The notes: a model not told the origin generated them from the sequence alone. A DNA stretch of 64,000 nt from Neotabrizicola shimadae (GCF_019623905.1 NZ_CP069370.1:3707001-3771000), one strand, 5' to 3'; positions 7,897-16,783 are shown, counted from the first letter of the stretch. Numbers and translations: made by a program.

Positions 7897-8658
7897 TCAG
7901 ATCGAGTCGCCAAACGATCCCTGGATCGTGCGCCGGAAATCCAGAAGTGCGGCCTTCACCTCTTCCTCGCGGCGCTGGAACCGGCTTGCTGGCATCGCCA
8001 GCGAAATCGCCAGCTTCCGGTCGCCCACGTCGGGCAAGGTCGTCGCCATGGCGCATATATCCACGCCAAATTCCTCTCGGTCGACATACAGGCCGATCTG
8101 GCGAAACGCCTCGACCTGGGCCATCAGCGCCTTTGGATCGGTGATGGTGTGCTTGGTGTAGGCCGGCAGGTCGTTGCCCAGAAGCTCCATCGCCTCGATC
8201 CGGCTCAACTGGCCCAGATGTGCCTTGCCGTTGGCCGTGCAATGCACCGGATGTTGCCGCCCCACATAGGAAATCACCTGGATATCCTCGTTCGAGGCGA
8301 ATTGCTCGATTACTACGACCCGCCCCTGCTCCAGCACCGTCAGGTCGATGTTCTCGCCGATGCGGGCATGCAGTTCCTCCATCGCCGGGCGGAAAAGCAC
8401 ACGGGCATCCAGCGCCACCTTCGCCCCCAGGCGCGCCAGTTCCATGCCCAGGTAGACACCCTGCTGCCCGAAACTGCGCGTCACCAGCCCCTCGCCGTTC
8501 AGCGAACCGACCAGCCGCTGCACCGTTGACCTCGGCATCCCCGTGGCCTTGGCAATCTCGCCCAGGCTGGCGCCGGGGTGATCCGCCACGAATCGCAAGA
8601 CCGCCACGGCGCGGCTGATCGACTGGCTCTCGCCCACCTTGCCCCTCTGTTCCGTCAC
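7897..8658 (-). CDS. IclR-family transcriptional regulator
   Basis: 253 residues, the usual IclR length. The N-terminal winged helix-turn-helix is at about residues 13-70 (SISRAVAVLRFVADHPGASLGEIAKATGMPRSTVQRLVGSLNGEGLV). The C-terminal effector domain shows ENIDLTVLEQGRVVVIEQF, VHCTANGKAHLGQL and EEFGVDICAMATTLPDV, the standard IclR ligand-pocket landmarks. IclR proteins bind aromatic or small organic acids and repress or activate nearby catabolic operons. It sits between the two operons it probably controls, with a matching dyad in front of each. Confidence 0.92.
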   Translation of the reverse strand: MTEQRGKVGESQSISRAVAVLRFVADHPGASLGEIAKATGMPRSTVQRLVGSLNGEGLVTRSFGQQGVYLGMELARLGAKVALDARVLFRPAMEELHARIGENIDLTVLEQGRVVVIEQFASNEDIQVISYVGRQHPVHCTANGKAHLGQLSRIEAMELLGNDLPAYTKHTITDPKALMAQVEAFRQIGLYVDREEFGVDICAMATTLPDVGDRKLAISLAMPASRFQRREEEVKAALLDFRRTIQGSFGDSI

Positions 8659-8745
8659 CGTCGGCTCCCTGGCTTTGCTGCATCGGTGCTAACGCCCTGA
8701 CAGCGAACGTGCAACGACGGGCTTGGGCGGCTGTTCCGAAATCTA

Positions 8746-8802
8746 TTGACACAGATCGAATACAGCTTCATTTTTGGTATAGTGTATCACTAGTCGATAC
8801 AC
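8746..8802 (+). promoter_or_regulatory. Promoter region and candidate IclR operator 2 before the Liv operon
   Basis: The 227-nt gap between iclR and the rightward ABC operon holds a TTGACA at 8746-8751, a TATAGT at 8778-8783, and the dyad GTGTATC / GATACAC at 8782-8802 with a 7-nt spacer. The core TGTATC-N7-GATACA (8783-8801) is identical in geometry to the site at 7800-7818. The TTGACA and TATAGT are too far apart (26 nt) to be one sigma-70 promoter, so the exact promoter is uncertain. The operator overlaps the TATAGT. Confidence 0.6.
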
Positions 8803-8885
8803 ACTGCCAGCCCGCAACCAGACCCCCCGGCACGGAGGAGCCGCCGGAAGGGTCCGCGGCCCCGGCCATGCCACAGGGAGGTTTC

Positions 8886-10142
8886 ATGCTCACCAGACGC
8901 CGTCTGCTCACCACCGCCGCCGCGACCGGCCTTGCCGCGGTTTCCGTCCATCTGCCGCGCCCCGCCTTCGCGGCAGGCCGCGCGATCCGCATCGGTCTCG
9001 TGACGCCTGCCTCGGGCCCGCTCGCACCCTTTGCCGCAGCCGATTCCTTCGTGCTGGACCAGCTGAAGGACATCCTCGCCGCCGGTGTGCAGATCGCAGG
9101 CGAAACCCACCCGATCGAGGTCATCGTCAAGGACAGCCAGTCCAATCCCAGTCGGGCGGCCGAGGTCGCGGCAGAGCTGATCGACGGCGACGAGGTGGAC
9201 CTGATCATCGCCGCCGGCACCGCCGACACGACCAACCCCACTGCCGACCAGGCAGAAGCCGCGGGTGTGCCCTGCATCACCACCGACACCCCTTGGCAGG
9301 CGCATTTCTTTGGCCGGCGGGGCGAGCCCGAGACGGGCTTCGACTGGACCTACCATTTCTTCTGGGGTCTCGGGCAGATCTCTGATGTCTATGTCGGCAT
9401 CTGGAACCTCAAGGACACCAACCGCAAGATCGGCGCGCTGTGGTCGAACGACCCCGATGGCGTCGCGATCCAGGGCGGCGTGACCGAGGCAGTCACCAAA
9501 GACGGCAAGTTCACCCTCGTTGATGCCGGTCTCTTCGCACCCGGCTCGACCGACTTCTCGGCGCAGATCGCGCAGTTCAAGGAAGCCGGGGTGGAAATCC
9601 TCACCGGCCTGATGATCCCGCCGGATTTCTCGACCTTCTGGACCCAGGCGGCACAGCAGGGCTTCCAGCCGAAGATCGCCACCGTCGCCAAGGCGCTGCT
9701 CTTCCCGCAGACCATCGACGCGCTCGGCGACCGCGGCACGGGGCTTACGACCGAACTCTGGTGGTCGCCCTTCCACCCCTTCACCTCGTCGCTGACCGGC
9801 CAGTCGGCTGCCGATCTCTGCGCCGCCTTCGAAGCCGCGACCGGCACGCAATGGACCCCGCCTCTCGGCTTCAAGCATGCGCTGATGGAAGTGGCGATCG
9901 ACGCCCTAAGGCGTTCCGCCGCGCTGGAGCCCGAGGCGATCCGCGACGCGATCAAGGCCACCAACCTTGCCACGATCGCGGGTCCGGTGAACTTCTCCGC
10001 CGGCCCGGTGCCGAACATCTCGGAAACCCCGCTCGTCGGCGGTCAGTGGATCAAGGGCACCGCCTTCCCGCATGACCAGTCGGTGATCTTCAACGCGACC
10101 GCGCCCGAGATTCCGGTGAACGCGGAACTCCAACTGCTCTGA
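8886..10142 (+). CDS. Liv-type ABC transporter substrate-binding protein, Tat signal
   Basis: 418 residues from the ATG at 8886. The frame is open further upstream, but this start has the ribosome site AGGGAGG at 8875-8881 and begins a twin-arginine signal peptide, MLTRRRLLTTAAATGLAAVSV...AFA. The mature protein starts IRIGLVTPASGPLAPFAAADSF and has IEVIVKDSQSNPSRAAEVAAELI and DLIIAAGTADTTNPTADQAEAAGVP, standard for the type I periplasmic LivK-like binding proteins that feed amino-acid or aromatic-acid ABC importers. It is the first gene of an operon ending in aromatic meta-cleavage genes, so the ligand is more likely an aromatic acid than leucine (inference). Confidence 0.92.
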   Translation: MLTRRRLLTTAAATGLAAVSVHLPRPAFAAGRAIRIGLVTPASGPLAPFAAADSFVLDQLKDILAAGVQIAGETHPIEVIVKDSQSNPSRAAEVAAELIDGDEVDLIIAAGTADTTNPTADQAEAAGVPCITTDTPWQAHFFGRRGEPETGFDWTYHFFWGLGQISDVYVGIWNLKDTNRKIGALWSNDPDGVAIQGGVTEAVTKDGKFTLVDAGLFAPGSTDFSAQIAQFKEAGVEILTGLMIPPDFSTFWTQAAQQGFQPKIATVAKALLFPQTIDALGDRGTGLTTELWWSPFHPFTSSLTGQSAADLCAAFEAATGTQWTPPLGFKHALMEVAIDALRRSAALEPEAIRDAIKATNLATIAGPVNFSAGPVPNISETPLVGGQWIKGTAFPHDQSVIFNATAPEIPVNAELQLL

Positions 10143-10146
10143 ACCG

Positions 10147-10875
10147 ATGCAGGGTCTCGTCGAACTTGTAGGCCTGTCGCGCAGCTACGGGGCGCTGAAG
10201 GTGACGGACAACGTCACCCTCGGCATCCCCCGCGGCGAGGCCCTGGGCATCGTCGGTCCCAACGGGGCCGGCAAGACCACGCTCTTCAACCTGATCACCG
10301 GCACCGTCGCTCCCTCGTCCGGCCGGGTGATCTGGCGCGGACAGGACATCACCGCTCTGTCCGCCGCCAGCCGCTGCCGCGCCGGCATCGCCCGCAGCTT
10401 CCAGGTGCCGCAGCCCTTCGCCGGAATGACCGTCTACGAAAACGTCCTCACCGCCGCGATCTTCGGCGCCGGCCTCACCGCCCGCGCCGCCCGCGCCCGC
10501 ACGCGGGACGTGCTGGAAGCCACCGAACTCGCCGACCGCGCTTCCCGCCTCGCCGGCGCCTTGCCGCTTCTCGACCGCAAGCGGATGGAGCTTTCCCGGG
10601 CGCTGGCCACCAACCCCGACCTCCTTCTGCTGGACGAGATCGCCGGCGGCCTGACCGACCAGGAATGTACCGCGCTGATCGCCCTCATCCGCAGCATCAA
10701 CCGCGACCACGGCGTCACCGTCGTCTGGATCGAACATGTCGTCCACGCCCTTCTTGCCGTCGTCACCCGCCTCGTCGTGCTGGACCAGGGCCGCGTCGTG
10801 ATGGACGGCGACCCGCACACCGTCATGGCCTCCGACCTCGTGCGCCGCCTGTACACGGGGCTCTCCGATGATTGA
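10147..10875 (+). CDS. livG: Liv-type ABC transporter ATP-binding protein (LivG-like), divergent signature motif
   Basis: 242 residues. Walker A is GPNGAGKTT at about residue 36, with LLLLDEIAGGL as Walker B and a late IEHVVHALLAV switch histidine. The usual LSxGQ signature before Walker B is replaced by LPLLDRKRMELSRALATNP. This D-R-K-R variant occurs in some LivG paralogues of aromatic-acid importers, as far as I recall, and it would make the site asymmetric. It works as a heterodimer with the second ATPase, whose start overlaps this gene by 8 nt. It starts 4 nt after the binding-protein stop. Confidence 0.9.
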   Translation: MQGLVELVGLSRSYGALKVTDNVTLGIPRGEALGIVGPNGAGKTTLFNLITGTVAPSSGRVIWRGQDITALSAASRCRAGIARSFQVPQPFAGMTVYENVLTAAIFGAGLTARAARARTRDVLEATELADRASRLAGALPLLDRKRMELSRALATNPDLLLLDEIAGGLTDQECTALIALIRSINRDHGVTVVWIEHVVHALLAVVTRLVVLDQGRVVMDGDPHTVMASDLVRRLYTGLSDD

Positions 10876-11575
10876 GGGCCTCTCCGTCACCAGCCTCACG
10901 GCCCATTACGGCGCCATGCGCGCGCTCTCCGGCGTCAGCCTGACCGTGCACCACGGCGAGGTCGTCAGCCTGATCGGCGCCAACGGCGCCGGGAAAAGCA
11001 CGCTCCTGCGGTCCATCGCCGGCTACCAGCGCGCCCGCGGCCAGGACATCCGCCTGAACGGCGAAATCGTCGCCGGCCTTGCGCCCCACGCCATCGCCCG
11101 CAAGGGCGTGGTGCTCGTCCCCGAGGGCCGTCGCCTCTTCCCCGACCTCACCGTGACCGAGAACCTCAAGATCGGCGCCGAAACCCGCCGCGCGGGCGAC
11201 TGGACGCTGGACCGTGTGCTTCAGGTCTTCCCGGCCCTCACCGAACGCCTGTCCCACCGCCCCGGCCAGCTGTCCGGAGGCCAGCAGCAGATGGTCGCCA
11301 TCGGCCGCGCGCTGATGTCCAACCCCCAGATCCTCATGCTGGACGAGGTCTCGCTCGGCCTCGCCCCCAAGGTCATCGAAGAGCTCTACGCCGCCCTTCC
11401 GGCCATCCTGTCCACCGGCCTCGGCGCGCTGATCGTCGAGCAGGACATCGGACGCGCGCTGAAAGCCTCGGACCGCTTCGTCACCCTGCGTGAAGGCACC
11501 GTCGTTCTTGAGGGCGCCTCCGCCACCGCCGACCGCCACGCCATCACAACCGCCTATTTCGGAGCCGCCGCATGA
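10868..11575 (+). CDS. livF: Liv-type ABC transporter ATP-binding protein (LivF-like)
   Basis: 235 residues, the typical LivF length. Walker A is GANGAGKST, the signature is the canonical LSGGQQQMVAIGRALM, and Walker B is ILMLDEVSLGLAP. The LivF-specific ending with IVEQDIGRALKASDRF and GTVVLEGAS is present. Its canonical signature contrasts with the degenerate one in the partner ATPase. It overlaps the preceding gene by 8 nt and the following permease by 4 nt. Confidence 0.93.
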   Translation: MIEGLSVTSLTAHYGAMRALSGVSLTVHHGEVVSLIGANGAGKSTLLRSIAGYQRARGQDIRLNGEIVAGLAPHAIARKGVVLVPEGRRLFPDLTVTENLKIGAETRRAGDWTLDRVLQVFPALTERLSHRPGQLSGGQQQMVAIGRALMSNPQILMLDEVSLGLAPKVIEELYAALPAILSTGLGALIVEQDIGRALKASDRFVTLREGTVVLEGASATADRHAITTAYFGAAA

Positions 11576-12438
11576 TCTGGCTCGACACGCTCATCCAGGG
11601 CCTTCTCGTCGGCGGCGTTTACGCGCTGGCCGCCGTCGGCCTCGCCCTCGCCTTTGGTGTCATGCGGCTGGTCAACATGGCGCATGGCGATGTCATGGTC
11701 ACCGCGGCCTATGTCGCCTTCGCGCTGATGGGCCATGCCTTCGGCCTGATGCCTGCCATGTTGACCGCCATCCTGGTCATGGCCGCCGCCGGCTACGGCC
11801 TGCAACGCCTGATGCTGAACCGCACCCTCGGTGCCGACCCGCTGCCCTCGCTCCTCGTCACCTTCGGCCTGTCCATGGTGGTGCAGAACGTCCTGCTGCT
11901 CATCTGGACGGCCGACAGCCGCAAGCTCTCGCCCGGTCCAATTGGCGAGGCGTCGCTGACCCTCGCCCCCGGCCTCCAGGTCGGCGTCCTGCCGCTGATC
12001 ACCTTCGCGCTGGCAGTGATCGGCCTTGTCGGGCTGCAACAGGTCTTCGACCGCACCCGCATCGGCCGCATCCTGCGCGCTGTGTCGAACGATCCCGAAA
12101 TTGCAGGCGGCATGGGCATCGACAACCGCCACATCTATGCGCTGGCCATCGCGCTCGCCTTCGGTTTCGCCGCGCTGGCGGGGCTGTTCCTCGCCATGCG
12201 TTCGGGCTTCTCGCCCCAGGCCGGCTCGGGCTACCTGATCCTGGCCTTCGAGGTGGTGGTGATCGGGGGCCTCGGCCGGTTCGAGGGCGCTCTGATCGGT
12301 GGCATGATCCTTGGTCTTGCTCAGGCCCTTGCCGCCCGGATCGATCCGCAATGGCAACTGCTGGGCGGGCATGTCGTGTTCCTCGCCGTCCTGCTGGTGC
12401 GTCCCAACGGGCTCTTTTCGCGGGGGGCGCGCGGATGA
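11572..12438 (+). CDS. livH: Liv-type ABC transporter permease (LivH-like)
   Basis: 288 residues, about eight membrane segments. Family landmarks are the N-terminal QGLLVGGVYALAAVGLALAFGVMRLVNMAHGDVMVTAAYVAF, the mid-protein GRILRAVSNDPEIAGGMGID, and the C-terminal FSPQAGSGYLILAFEVVVIGGLGRFEGALIGG. It forms the channel with the LivM-type permease encoded next, whose ATG overlaps its stop. Confidence 0.93.
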   Translation: MIWLDTLIQGLLVGGVYALAAVGLALAFGVMRLVNMAHGDVMVTAAYVAFALMGHAFGLMPAMLTAILVMAAAGYGLQRLMLNRTLGADPLPSLLVTFGLSMVVQNVLLLIWTADSRKLSPGPIGEASLTLAPGLQVGVLPLITFALAVIGLVGLQQVFDRTRIGRILRAVSNDPEIAGGMGIDNRHIYALAIALAFGFAALAGLFLAMRSGFSPQAGSGYLILAFEVVVIGGLGRFEGALIGGMILGLAQALAARIDPQWQLLGGHVVFLAVLLVRPNGLFSRGARG

Positions 12439-13403
12439 CCGGTCTCAACCTTACCCTGCGCGCCCTTCTCGTCGCTGCGCTGATCGCCCTGGCCGCTGCG
12501 CCCATCTGGGCCGGCAACAACCTCACCCGCATCCTGTCCGAAGGGCTCGTGCTCTGCGCCTTGGCGATCCTTTGGAACCTGCTCGCGGGCTATGCGGGCC
12601 GGGTTTCGGTCGGCCAGCAGGCCTTTGTCGGCATCGGCGCCTATGCCATGCTGGCCTTCAGCCTGCATACCGCCATGCCGCCGCTTCTGTCGGTGCCGCT
12701 GGCGGCCGTGGTCGGGGCGATCATTTCGCTGCCCATCGCGCTTCTGGTATTTCGCCTGCGCGGCCACTATTTCGCCATAGCCACCTGGGCCGTTGCCGAA
12801 ATACTGCGCCTCGTCGTGATGCAGATCCCCGCGCTTGGCGGCGGTTCGGGCACCAGCCTGCCCGGATCGGTGCTGAAATCCATCTCGGCCGACCGCGGCC
12901 TGCGCGCCGATCTGATCTACTGGACGGTCTTCGCCGTCTTCGCCGCCACTCTCGTCGGCGCACTTCTGCTTATGCGCTCCCGTTGGGGCCTCGCGCTGCG
13001 CGCCATGCGCGACAGCGAACTGGCCGCCGAAAGCCTGGGCATCCGCCTTACGCCGCTGCGCCTTGCGGTCTATTGCGGCACCGCCGGCATGACCGCCGCC
13101 ATCGGCGCCACGGTGCTCATGCAAAAGCTGCGCATCTCGCCCGATGCCGCCTTCTCGGTGCAGGACTGGACCGCCTTCATCCTGTTCATCGCGGTGATAG
13201 GCGGGGTCGGCACGCTGGAAGGCCCGATCCTCGGCACCCTCGTCTTCCTCCTCCTGCGCGAAACGCTGGCCGATTACGGGCCGGTCTATCTGATCCTGCT
13301 CGGCTCGGTCGGCGTCGCCACGATGCTTCTGGCTCCGCGCGGGCTCTGGGGCTGGCTGGGTCCGCGCGGGCTTTCCCTCCTTCCCGACAAGCACAACCCC
13401 TGA
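12435..13403 (+). CDS. livM: Liv-type ABC transporter permease (LivM-like)
   Basis: 322 residues from the ATG at 12435, which overlaps the livH stop (ATGA). The frame is open far upstream inside livH, but only this start begins at the expected hydrophobic N-terminus. Landmarks are NLLAGYAGRVSVGQQAFVGIGAYAML, the RGHYFAIATWAVAEILRLVV segment, the cytoplasmic coupling region RSRWGLALRAMRDSELAAESLGI, and IAVIGGVGTLEGPILGTLVF. It is the second channel subunit of the Liv-type importer. Confidence 0.93.
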   Translation: MTGLNLTLRALLVAALIALAAAPIWAGNNLTRILSEGLVLCALAILWNLLAGYAGRVSVGQQAFVGIGAYAMLAFSLHTAMPPLLSVPLAAVVGAIISLPIALLVFRLRGHYFAIATWAVAEILRLVVMQIPALGGGSGTSLPGSVLKSISADRGLRADLIYWTVFAVFAATLVGALLLMRSRWGLALRAMRDSELAAESLGIRLTPLRLAVYCGTAGMTAAIGATVLMQKLRISPDAAFSVQDWTAFILFIAVIGGVGTLEGPILGTLVFLLLRETLADYGPVYLILLGSVGVATMLLAPRGLWGWLGPRGLSLLPDKHNP

Positions 13404-13412
13404 AGGCCGACC

Positions 13413-14198
13413 ATGCCCCTCTCCGATGCCGATCTCGACACCGCCGCCCGCGCGCTTCACACTGCCGACAAGCAGGGCAAGGTGATCCCGCAACTCTCGA
13501 AGACCTGGCCCGAGATGACGCTGGAAGACAGCTATGCCGTCCAGCACCGCTGGATTCAGATGCGGCTTGCCGAAGGCGCCCGCGTCATCGGCCGCAAGAT
13601 CGGCCTGACCTCGCGCGCCATGCAGCAGGCCAGCAAGATGACCGAACCCGACTACGGCATCATGCTGGACGATGCGATGTTCAAGGACGGCGCGCGCATC
13701 CCCGCCGGCCGCTTCATCAAGCCCCGGCTCGAGGTCGAGCTTGCCTTCGTCATGGGCCAGGACCTTTCGGGCGCCGGCTGCCAGATGCACGATGTGCTGC
13801 GCGCCACCGAATTCGTGACGCCCGCGCTGGAAATCATCGACTACCGGACAGAGGTGCCCCGCGCCATCGTCGACACCATCGCCGACAACGCTGCGTTCGG
13901 CGCCATCGTGCTGGGCGGGCGCATCTTCCGCCCCTTCGACATGGACCTGCGCTGGATCCCCGCCACCCTGTCCAAGAACGGCGTGATCGAGGAAACCGGC
14001 GTCTCCGCTGGCATCATGGGCCATCCCGCCGCCGGGGTGGCCTGGCTGGTAAACAAGCTCGCGCCGCTTGGCGACGGGCTGAAGAAGGGCGACATCGTTC
14101 TCGGCGGCAGCTTCACCCGGCCCGTGGACATCGCCTCCGGCGATGTGGTGCAGGCCGATTACGGCCCGCTCGGCGGCATCGGAGTCAGCTTCGCATGA
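13413..14198 (+). CDS. hpaH: 2-oxo-hept-3-ene-1,7-dioate hydratase (HpaH/HpcG-like)
   Basis: 261 residues, near the standard length of 267. The hydratase/decarboxylase family motifs are visible: [45 protein letters not shown] with the metal-binding Glu pair, and [14 protein letters not shown]. The pattern [12 protein letters not shown] favours HpaH over the catechol-pathway hydratases. The enzyme adds water to the 2-oxo-heptenedioate made in homoprotocatechuate meta-cleavage, giving the substrate of HpaI, whose gene follows and overlaps by 4 nt. No HpaB, HpaD, HpaE or HpaF homologue of the classical cluster is adjacent; only an FAH protein and a type I dioxygenase are elsewhere in the window. 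Confidence 0.88.
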   Translation: MPLSDADLDTAARALHTADKQGKVIPQLSKTWPEMTLEDSYAVQHRWIQMRLAEGARVIGRKIGLTSRAMQQASKMTEPDYGIMLDDAMFKDGARIPAGRFIKPRLEVELAFVMGQDLSGAGCQMHDVLRATEFVTPALEIIDYRTEVPRAIVDTIADNAAFGAIVLGGRIFRPFDMDLRWIPATLSKNGVIEETGVSAGIMGHPAAGVAWLVNKLAPLGDGLKKGDIVLGGSFTRPVDIASGDVVQADYGPLGGIGVSFA

Positions 14199-14965
14199 TC
14201 CCGAATCTCTTCAAGGCCGCGCTCCTGCGCGACGAGCGTGTCTTCGGACTCTGGTGCACGCTCTCCTCGCCCTTCGCAACCGAGGTCGTGGCCGGCTCCG
14301 GATATGACTGGCTCTTGCTCGACACCGAGCACAGCCCCGGCGACCCTCTGACCGTGCTGCCGCAATTGCAGGTGATCGCGGGTTACCCGTCGGTTTCGGC
14401 GGTGGTCCGCCCGGCCGCCAATGACACGGTGCTGATCAAGCGGTTCCTCGACCTTGGCGCGCAAAGCCTGCTGGTGCCCTATGTCAACACCCCGGCCGAG
14501 GCCGAAGCCGCCGTGCGCGCCACCCGCTACCCGCCCCACGGCATCCGCGGCGTCTCGGCCCTGACGCGCGCCACCCATTTCGGGCGGATGCCGGGCTATT
14601 TCGACCGCGCCTCGGACGAGATCTGCCTGATCCTGCAGATCGAAACGCGCGAGGCGCTGGATAATCTCGAAGCCATCGCCGCGGTGCCGGGGGTGGACGC
14701 GCTGTTCATCGGACCCGCCGACCTTGCCGCCAGCCTCGGCTACGGCGCCAACCAGCAGGACCCGGCGCTGCGCGCCACGGTGGCCGACGCCATCCGCCGC
14801 ATCAAGGCCGCGCGCAAGCCCGCGGGCCTTCTGACCGGCGATACCGTGCTTCAGGGCATGGCGGTCGAGGCCGGGGTGAACTTCCTCGCCCTGGGCGTCG
14901 ATGCCGGCATCCTCGCCCGCAGCAGCGAGGCCGTGCTCAAGACCGCGCGCCCGCCGAAGCCCTGA
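14195..14965 (+). CDS. hpaI: 4-hydroxy-2-oxoheptanedioate aldolase (HpaI/HpcH-like)
   Basis: 256 residues from the ATG at 14195, which overlaps the hpaH stop. The HpcH/HpaI fold is clear: RVFGLWCTLSSPFATEVVAGSGYDWLLLDTEHSPGDP, RFLDLGAQSLLVPYVNTPAEAEA with the central R-Y-P-P-x-G-x-R-G motif at TRYPPHGIRGVS, the metal ligand Glu in LILQIETREALDNLEAI, and ALFIGPADLAASLG. It cleaves 4-hydroxy-2-oxo acids to pyruvate and an aldehyde (succinic semialdehyde in the Hpa pathway). It is the last gene of the seven-gene operon headed by the Tat-exported binding protein, joining uptake to the lower meta-pathway. Confidence 0.9.
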   Translation: MIPNLFKAALLRDERVFGLWCTLSSPFATEVVAGSGYDWLLLDTEHSPGDPLTVLPQLQVIAGYPSVSAVVRPAANDTVLIKRFLDLGAQSLLVPYVNTPAEAEAAVRATRYPPHGIRGVSALTRATHFGRMPGYFDRASDEICLILQIETREALDNLEAIAAVPGVDALFIGPADLAASLGYGANQQDPALRATVADAIRRIKAARKPAGLLTGDTVLQGMAVEAGVNFLALGVDAGILARSSEAVLKTARPPKP

Positions 14966-14982
14966 GCGGGGACAAGTGTGAA

Positions 14983-15001
14983 CGCGCGGTTAATCCGCGC
15001 G
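14983..15001 (+). terminator. Hairpin after hpaI
   Basis: The perfect 7-bp stem CGCGCGG / CCGCGCG with loop TTAAT lies 18 nt after the hpaI stop. No T-run follows, so termination may be weak. A second, larger palindrome follows at 15033. Confidence 0.5.
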
Positions 15002-15032
15002 CTCAACCCATTGAAATCATTGTATCCGGCAA

Positions 15033-15052
15033 GGCGTCCGAGCTCGGACGCC
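15033..15052. repeat. Palindrome, copy 1 (core CGTCCGAGCTCGGACG)
   Basis: A perfect 20-bp palindrome fills the gap between the converging hpaI and galD-like genes, ending directly at the galD stop codon. The inner 16 bp recur exactly at 25466-25481, also between converging genes and also a few bases from a stop codon. It may be a bidirectional terminator or a module border. Confidence 0.75.
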
Positions 15053-16117
15053 TCAGCCCCGCGGAAAGACCCGCCCGTCCATCAGCTTGCGGGCGGTGCG
15101 GATCGTCCCGGCCCCCGCCACCTGCCCGTCCCGAACCTCCAGATAGACCTCGGCCGCCCCGGTCGGATGCTCTACCCGGAACCGTCCGTCCTCTGGCACC
15201 ACCGCCACCTCCGCCGCCGGGCTGCCAGGCAACAGGCAGGCCGAGGCCACCGACACCGCTGCAAAGACTCCGACCGAGGCATGGACCCGGCGGGGTATGA
15301 AGCTGCGGGTCCGGACCGCGCCGCCCTCCGCCGGGGCCGAAACCAGCACCATCTTGGGCACCGACTTCTCGGCCACCTCGCCCAGGTTCATCATCGGCCC
15401 CGCCTGCAGCCGGATCGCTTCGACCCGCGCGCAGACCGCTGCCATCGCCTCGATTTCCTCGCGCCCCTCGGCCCCCGTCAGCCCGAAATCGGCCGCCGCC
15501 ATCACCACGCAGGGCATCCCCATGTCGATCAGTGTGCAGGCCACCCCGTCGATCACGTCGACCGCCCGCCCCGTGGGCAGCATTGCCCCGCACATCGACC
15601 CGGCCAGACCCTGGAACATCAGCGCGACCGGCGCCGCCGTGCCCGGCACGCCGTCGATGGCCGCTCCGCCGCGATAGCTGACCCGCCCCCCCGGCGTCGC
15701 GACCCGCGCCACCGCCACCTCGCCGGTATTGACCATGTGGATGCGCACCTCGGTCTCGCCGTCCCGCGCCGCCACCAGCCCCCGCTCGATCGCCGCCGGA
15801 CCCACAGCCGCCAGGATGTTGCCGCAGCCCTGGGCATCGCTCACCAGCGGCTGGTCCACGAAGACCTGCAGGAACAGGTAGTCCACATCCGCACCCGCCC
15901 GCGACGAGCCCGACAGCACCGCCACCTTCGAGCACAGCGGGTCCGCCCCGCCGATCCCGTCGATCTGCCGCGGATCGGGCGAGCCCATGATCGCCAGCAG
16001 CAAGCCATCCCGCGCCGCCGGATCGGCGGGCAGGTCGTCTTTCAGGAAATACGCCCCCTTCGAGGTGCCCCCCCGCATCCACAGGCAGGGGATGCCGTCC
16101 GCGGCCGGGTCAGACAT
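15053..16117 (-). CDS. galD: 4-oxalomesaconate tautomerase-like protein (GalD, PrpF family)
   Basis: 354 residues, typical of the PrpF/GalD family. The N-terminus [22 protein letters not shown] is the hallmark with its catalytic-site region, followed by [33 protein letters not shown] (the conserved Cys-Gly-Asn motif) and [16 protein letters not shown]. GalD converts the keto and enol forms of 4-oxalomesaconate in gallate and protocatechuate 4,5-cleavage. Aconitate isomerase (PrpF) is the main alternative, but the neighbouring LigK-type aldolase, GalB-type hydratase and tannase all point to gallate. It overlaps the aldolase gene by 8 nt. Confidence 0.88.
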   Translation of the reverse strand: MSDPAADGIPCLWMRGGTSKGAYFLKDDLPADPAARDGLLLAIMGSPDPRQIDGIGGADPLCSKVAVLSGSSRAGADVDYLFLQVFVDQPLVSDAQGCGNILAAVGPAAIERGLVAARDGETEVRIHMVNTGEVAVARVATPGGRVSYRGGAAIDGVPGTAAPVALMFQGLAGSMCGAMLPTGRAVDVIDGVACTLIDMGMPCVVMAAADFGLTGAEGREEIEAMAAVCARVEAIRLQAGPMMNLGEVAEKSVPKMVLVSAPAEGGAVRTRSFIPRRVHASVGVFAAVSVASACLLPGSPAAEVAVVPEDGRFRVEHPTGAAEVYLEVRDGQVAGAGTIRTARKLMDGRVFPRG

Positions 16118-16781
16118 ATTTCAGCCCCTTCGCCTCCAGTGCCGGCCGCATGCCATAGATGTCCAGCCCCAGTTCCCCCGATGCCAGCCGCCGGCGCTTG
16201 GCCTCTTCCGCCGCCAGCCGCTTCTCAGCCGCGGCCAGCACCGCCTCAGCCTCGGCTCGGCGCACGACGACCACGCCGTCGTCATCGGCCACCACCACGT
16301 CGCCCGGCTCGATGAGCTGCCCGGCACAAACGACGGGCACGTTCACGCTGCCGAGGGTCTCTTTCACCGTGCCCTGCGCACTGATCGCCTTGGACCAGAC
16401 CGGAAAGCCCATCGCCGTCAGGTCGCGCACGTCGCGCACACCGGCGTCGATCACCAGCCCCCGGCAGCCCCGCGCCATCGCGCTGGTCGCCAGCAGGTCG
16501 CCGAAATAGCCGTTGTCACAGGGCGAGGTCGGCGCCAGCACCAGCACGTCGCCGGGCTGCAACTGCTCGATCGCCACATGCAGCATCCAGTTGTCGCCGG
16601 GCGGAGCGCTGATCGTCACGGCAGAGCCGGCGATCTGCGCGCCCCCCCAGATCGGGCGCATGTGGCTGGCAAGACACCCCTTGCGGCCCTGTGCCTCATG
16701 CACCGTGGCGACGCCAGCCGCGGCCAGCCCGTCGATCACGGCCGCCTCGGCGCGCTGGATGTTCCGGACGACGACGCCCAT
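16110..16781 (-). CDS. ligK: 4-carboxy-4-hydroxy-2-oxoadipate aldolase / oxaloacetate decarboxylase (LigK/GalC-like)
   Basis: 223 residues, the length of LigK/GalC. The RraA-like fold is seen in STVHEAQGR-like [23 protein letters not shown], the pyruvate-site loop around [39 protein letters not shown], where the R-D pair carries the metal ligand, and [11 protein letters not shown]. The enzyme splits 4-carboxy-4-hydroxy-2-oxoadipate into pyruvate and oxaloacetate, the last step of gallate and protocatechuate 4,5-degradation. It is separated by 2 nt from the dioxygenase gene upstream. Confidence 0.9.
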   Translation of the reverse strand: MGVVVRNIQRAEAAVIDGLAAAGVATVHEAQGRKGCLASHMRPIWGGAQIAGSAVTISAPPGDNWMLHVAIEQLQPGDVLVLAPTSPCDNGYFGDLLATSAMARGCRGLVIDAGVRDVRDLTAMGFPVWSKAISAQGTVKETLGSVNVPVVCAGQLIEPGDVVVADDDGVVVVRRAEAEAVLAAAEKRLAAEEAKRRRLASGELGLDIYGMRPALEAKGLKYV

Positions 16782-16783
16782 GC

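Noticed and set aside
8746-8783. TTGACA and TATAGT as a single sigma-70 promoter
   Set aside because: The spacing of 26 nt is far outside the workable range; at most one of the two is a real promoter element.
12321-14024. A 567-codon open frame on the minus strand opposite livM and hpaH
   Set aside because: Antisense to conserved genes with coupled starts; no motif seen.
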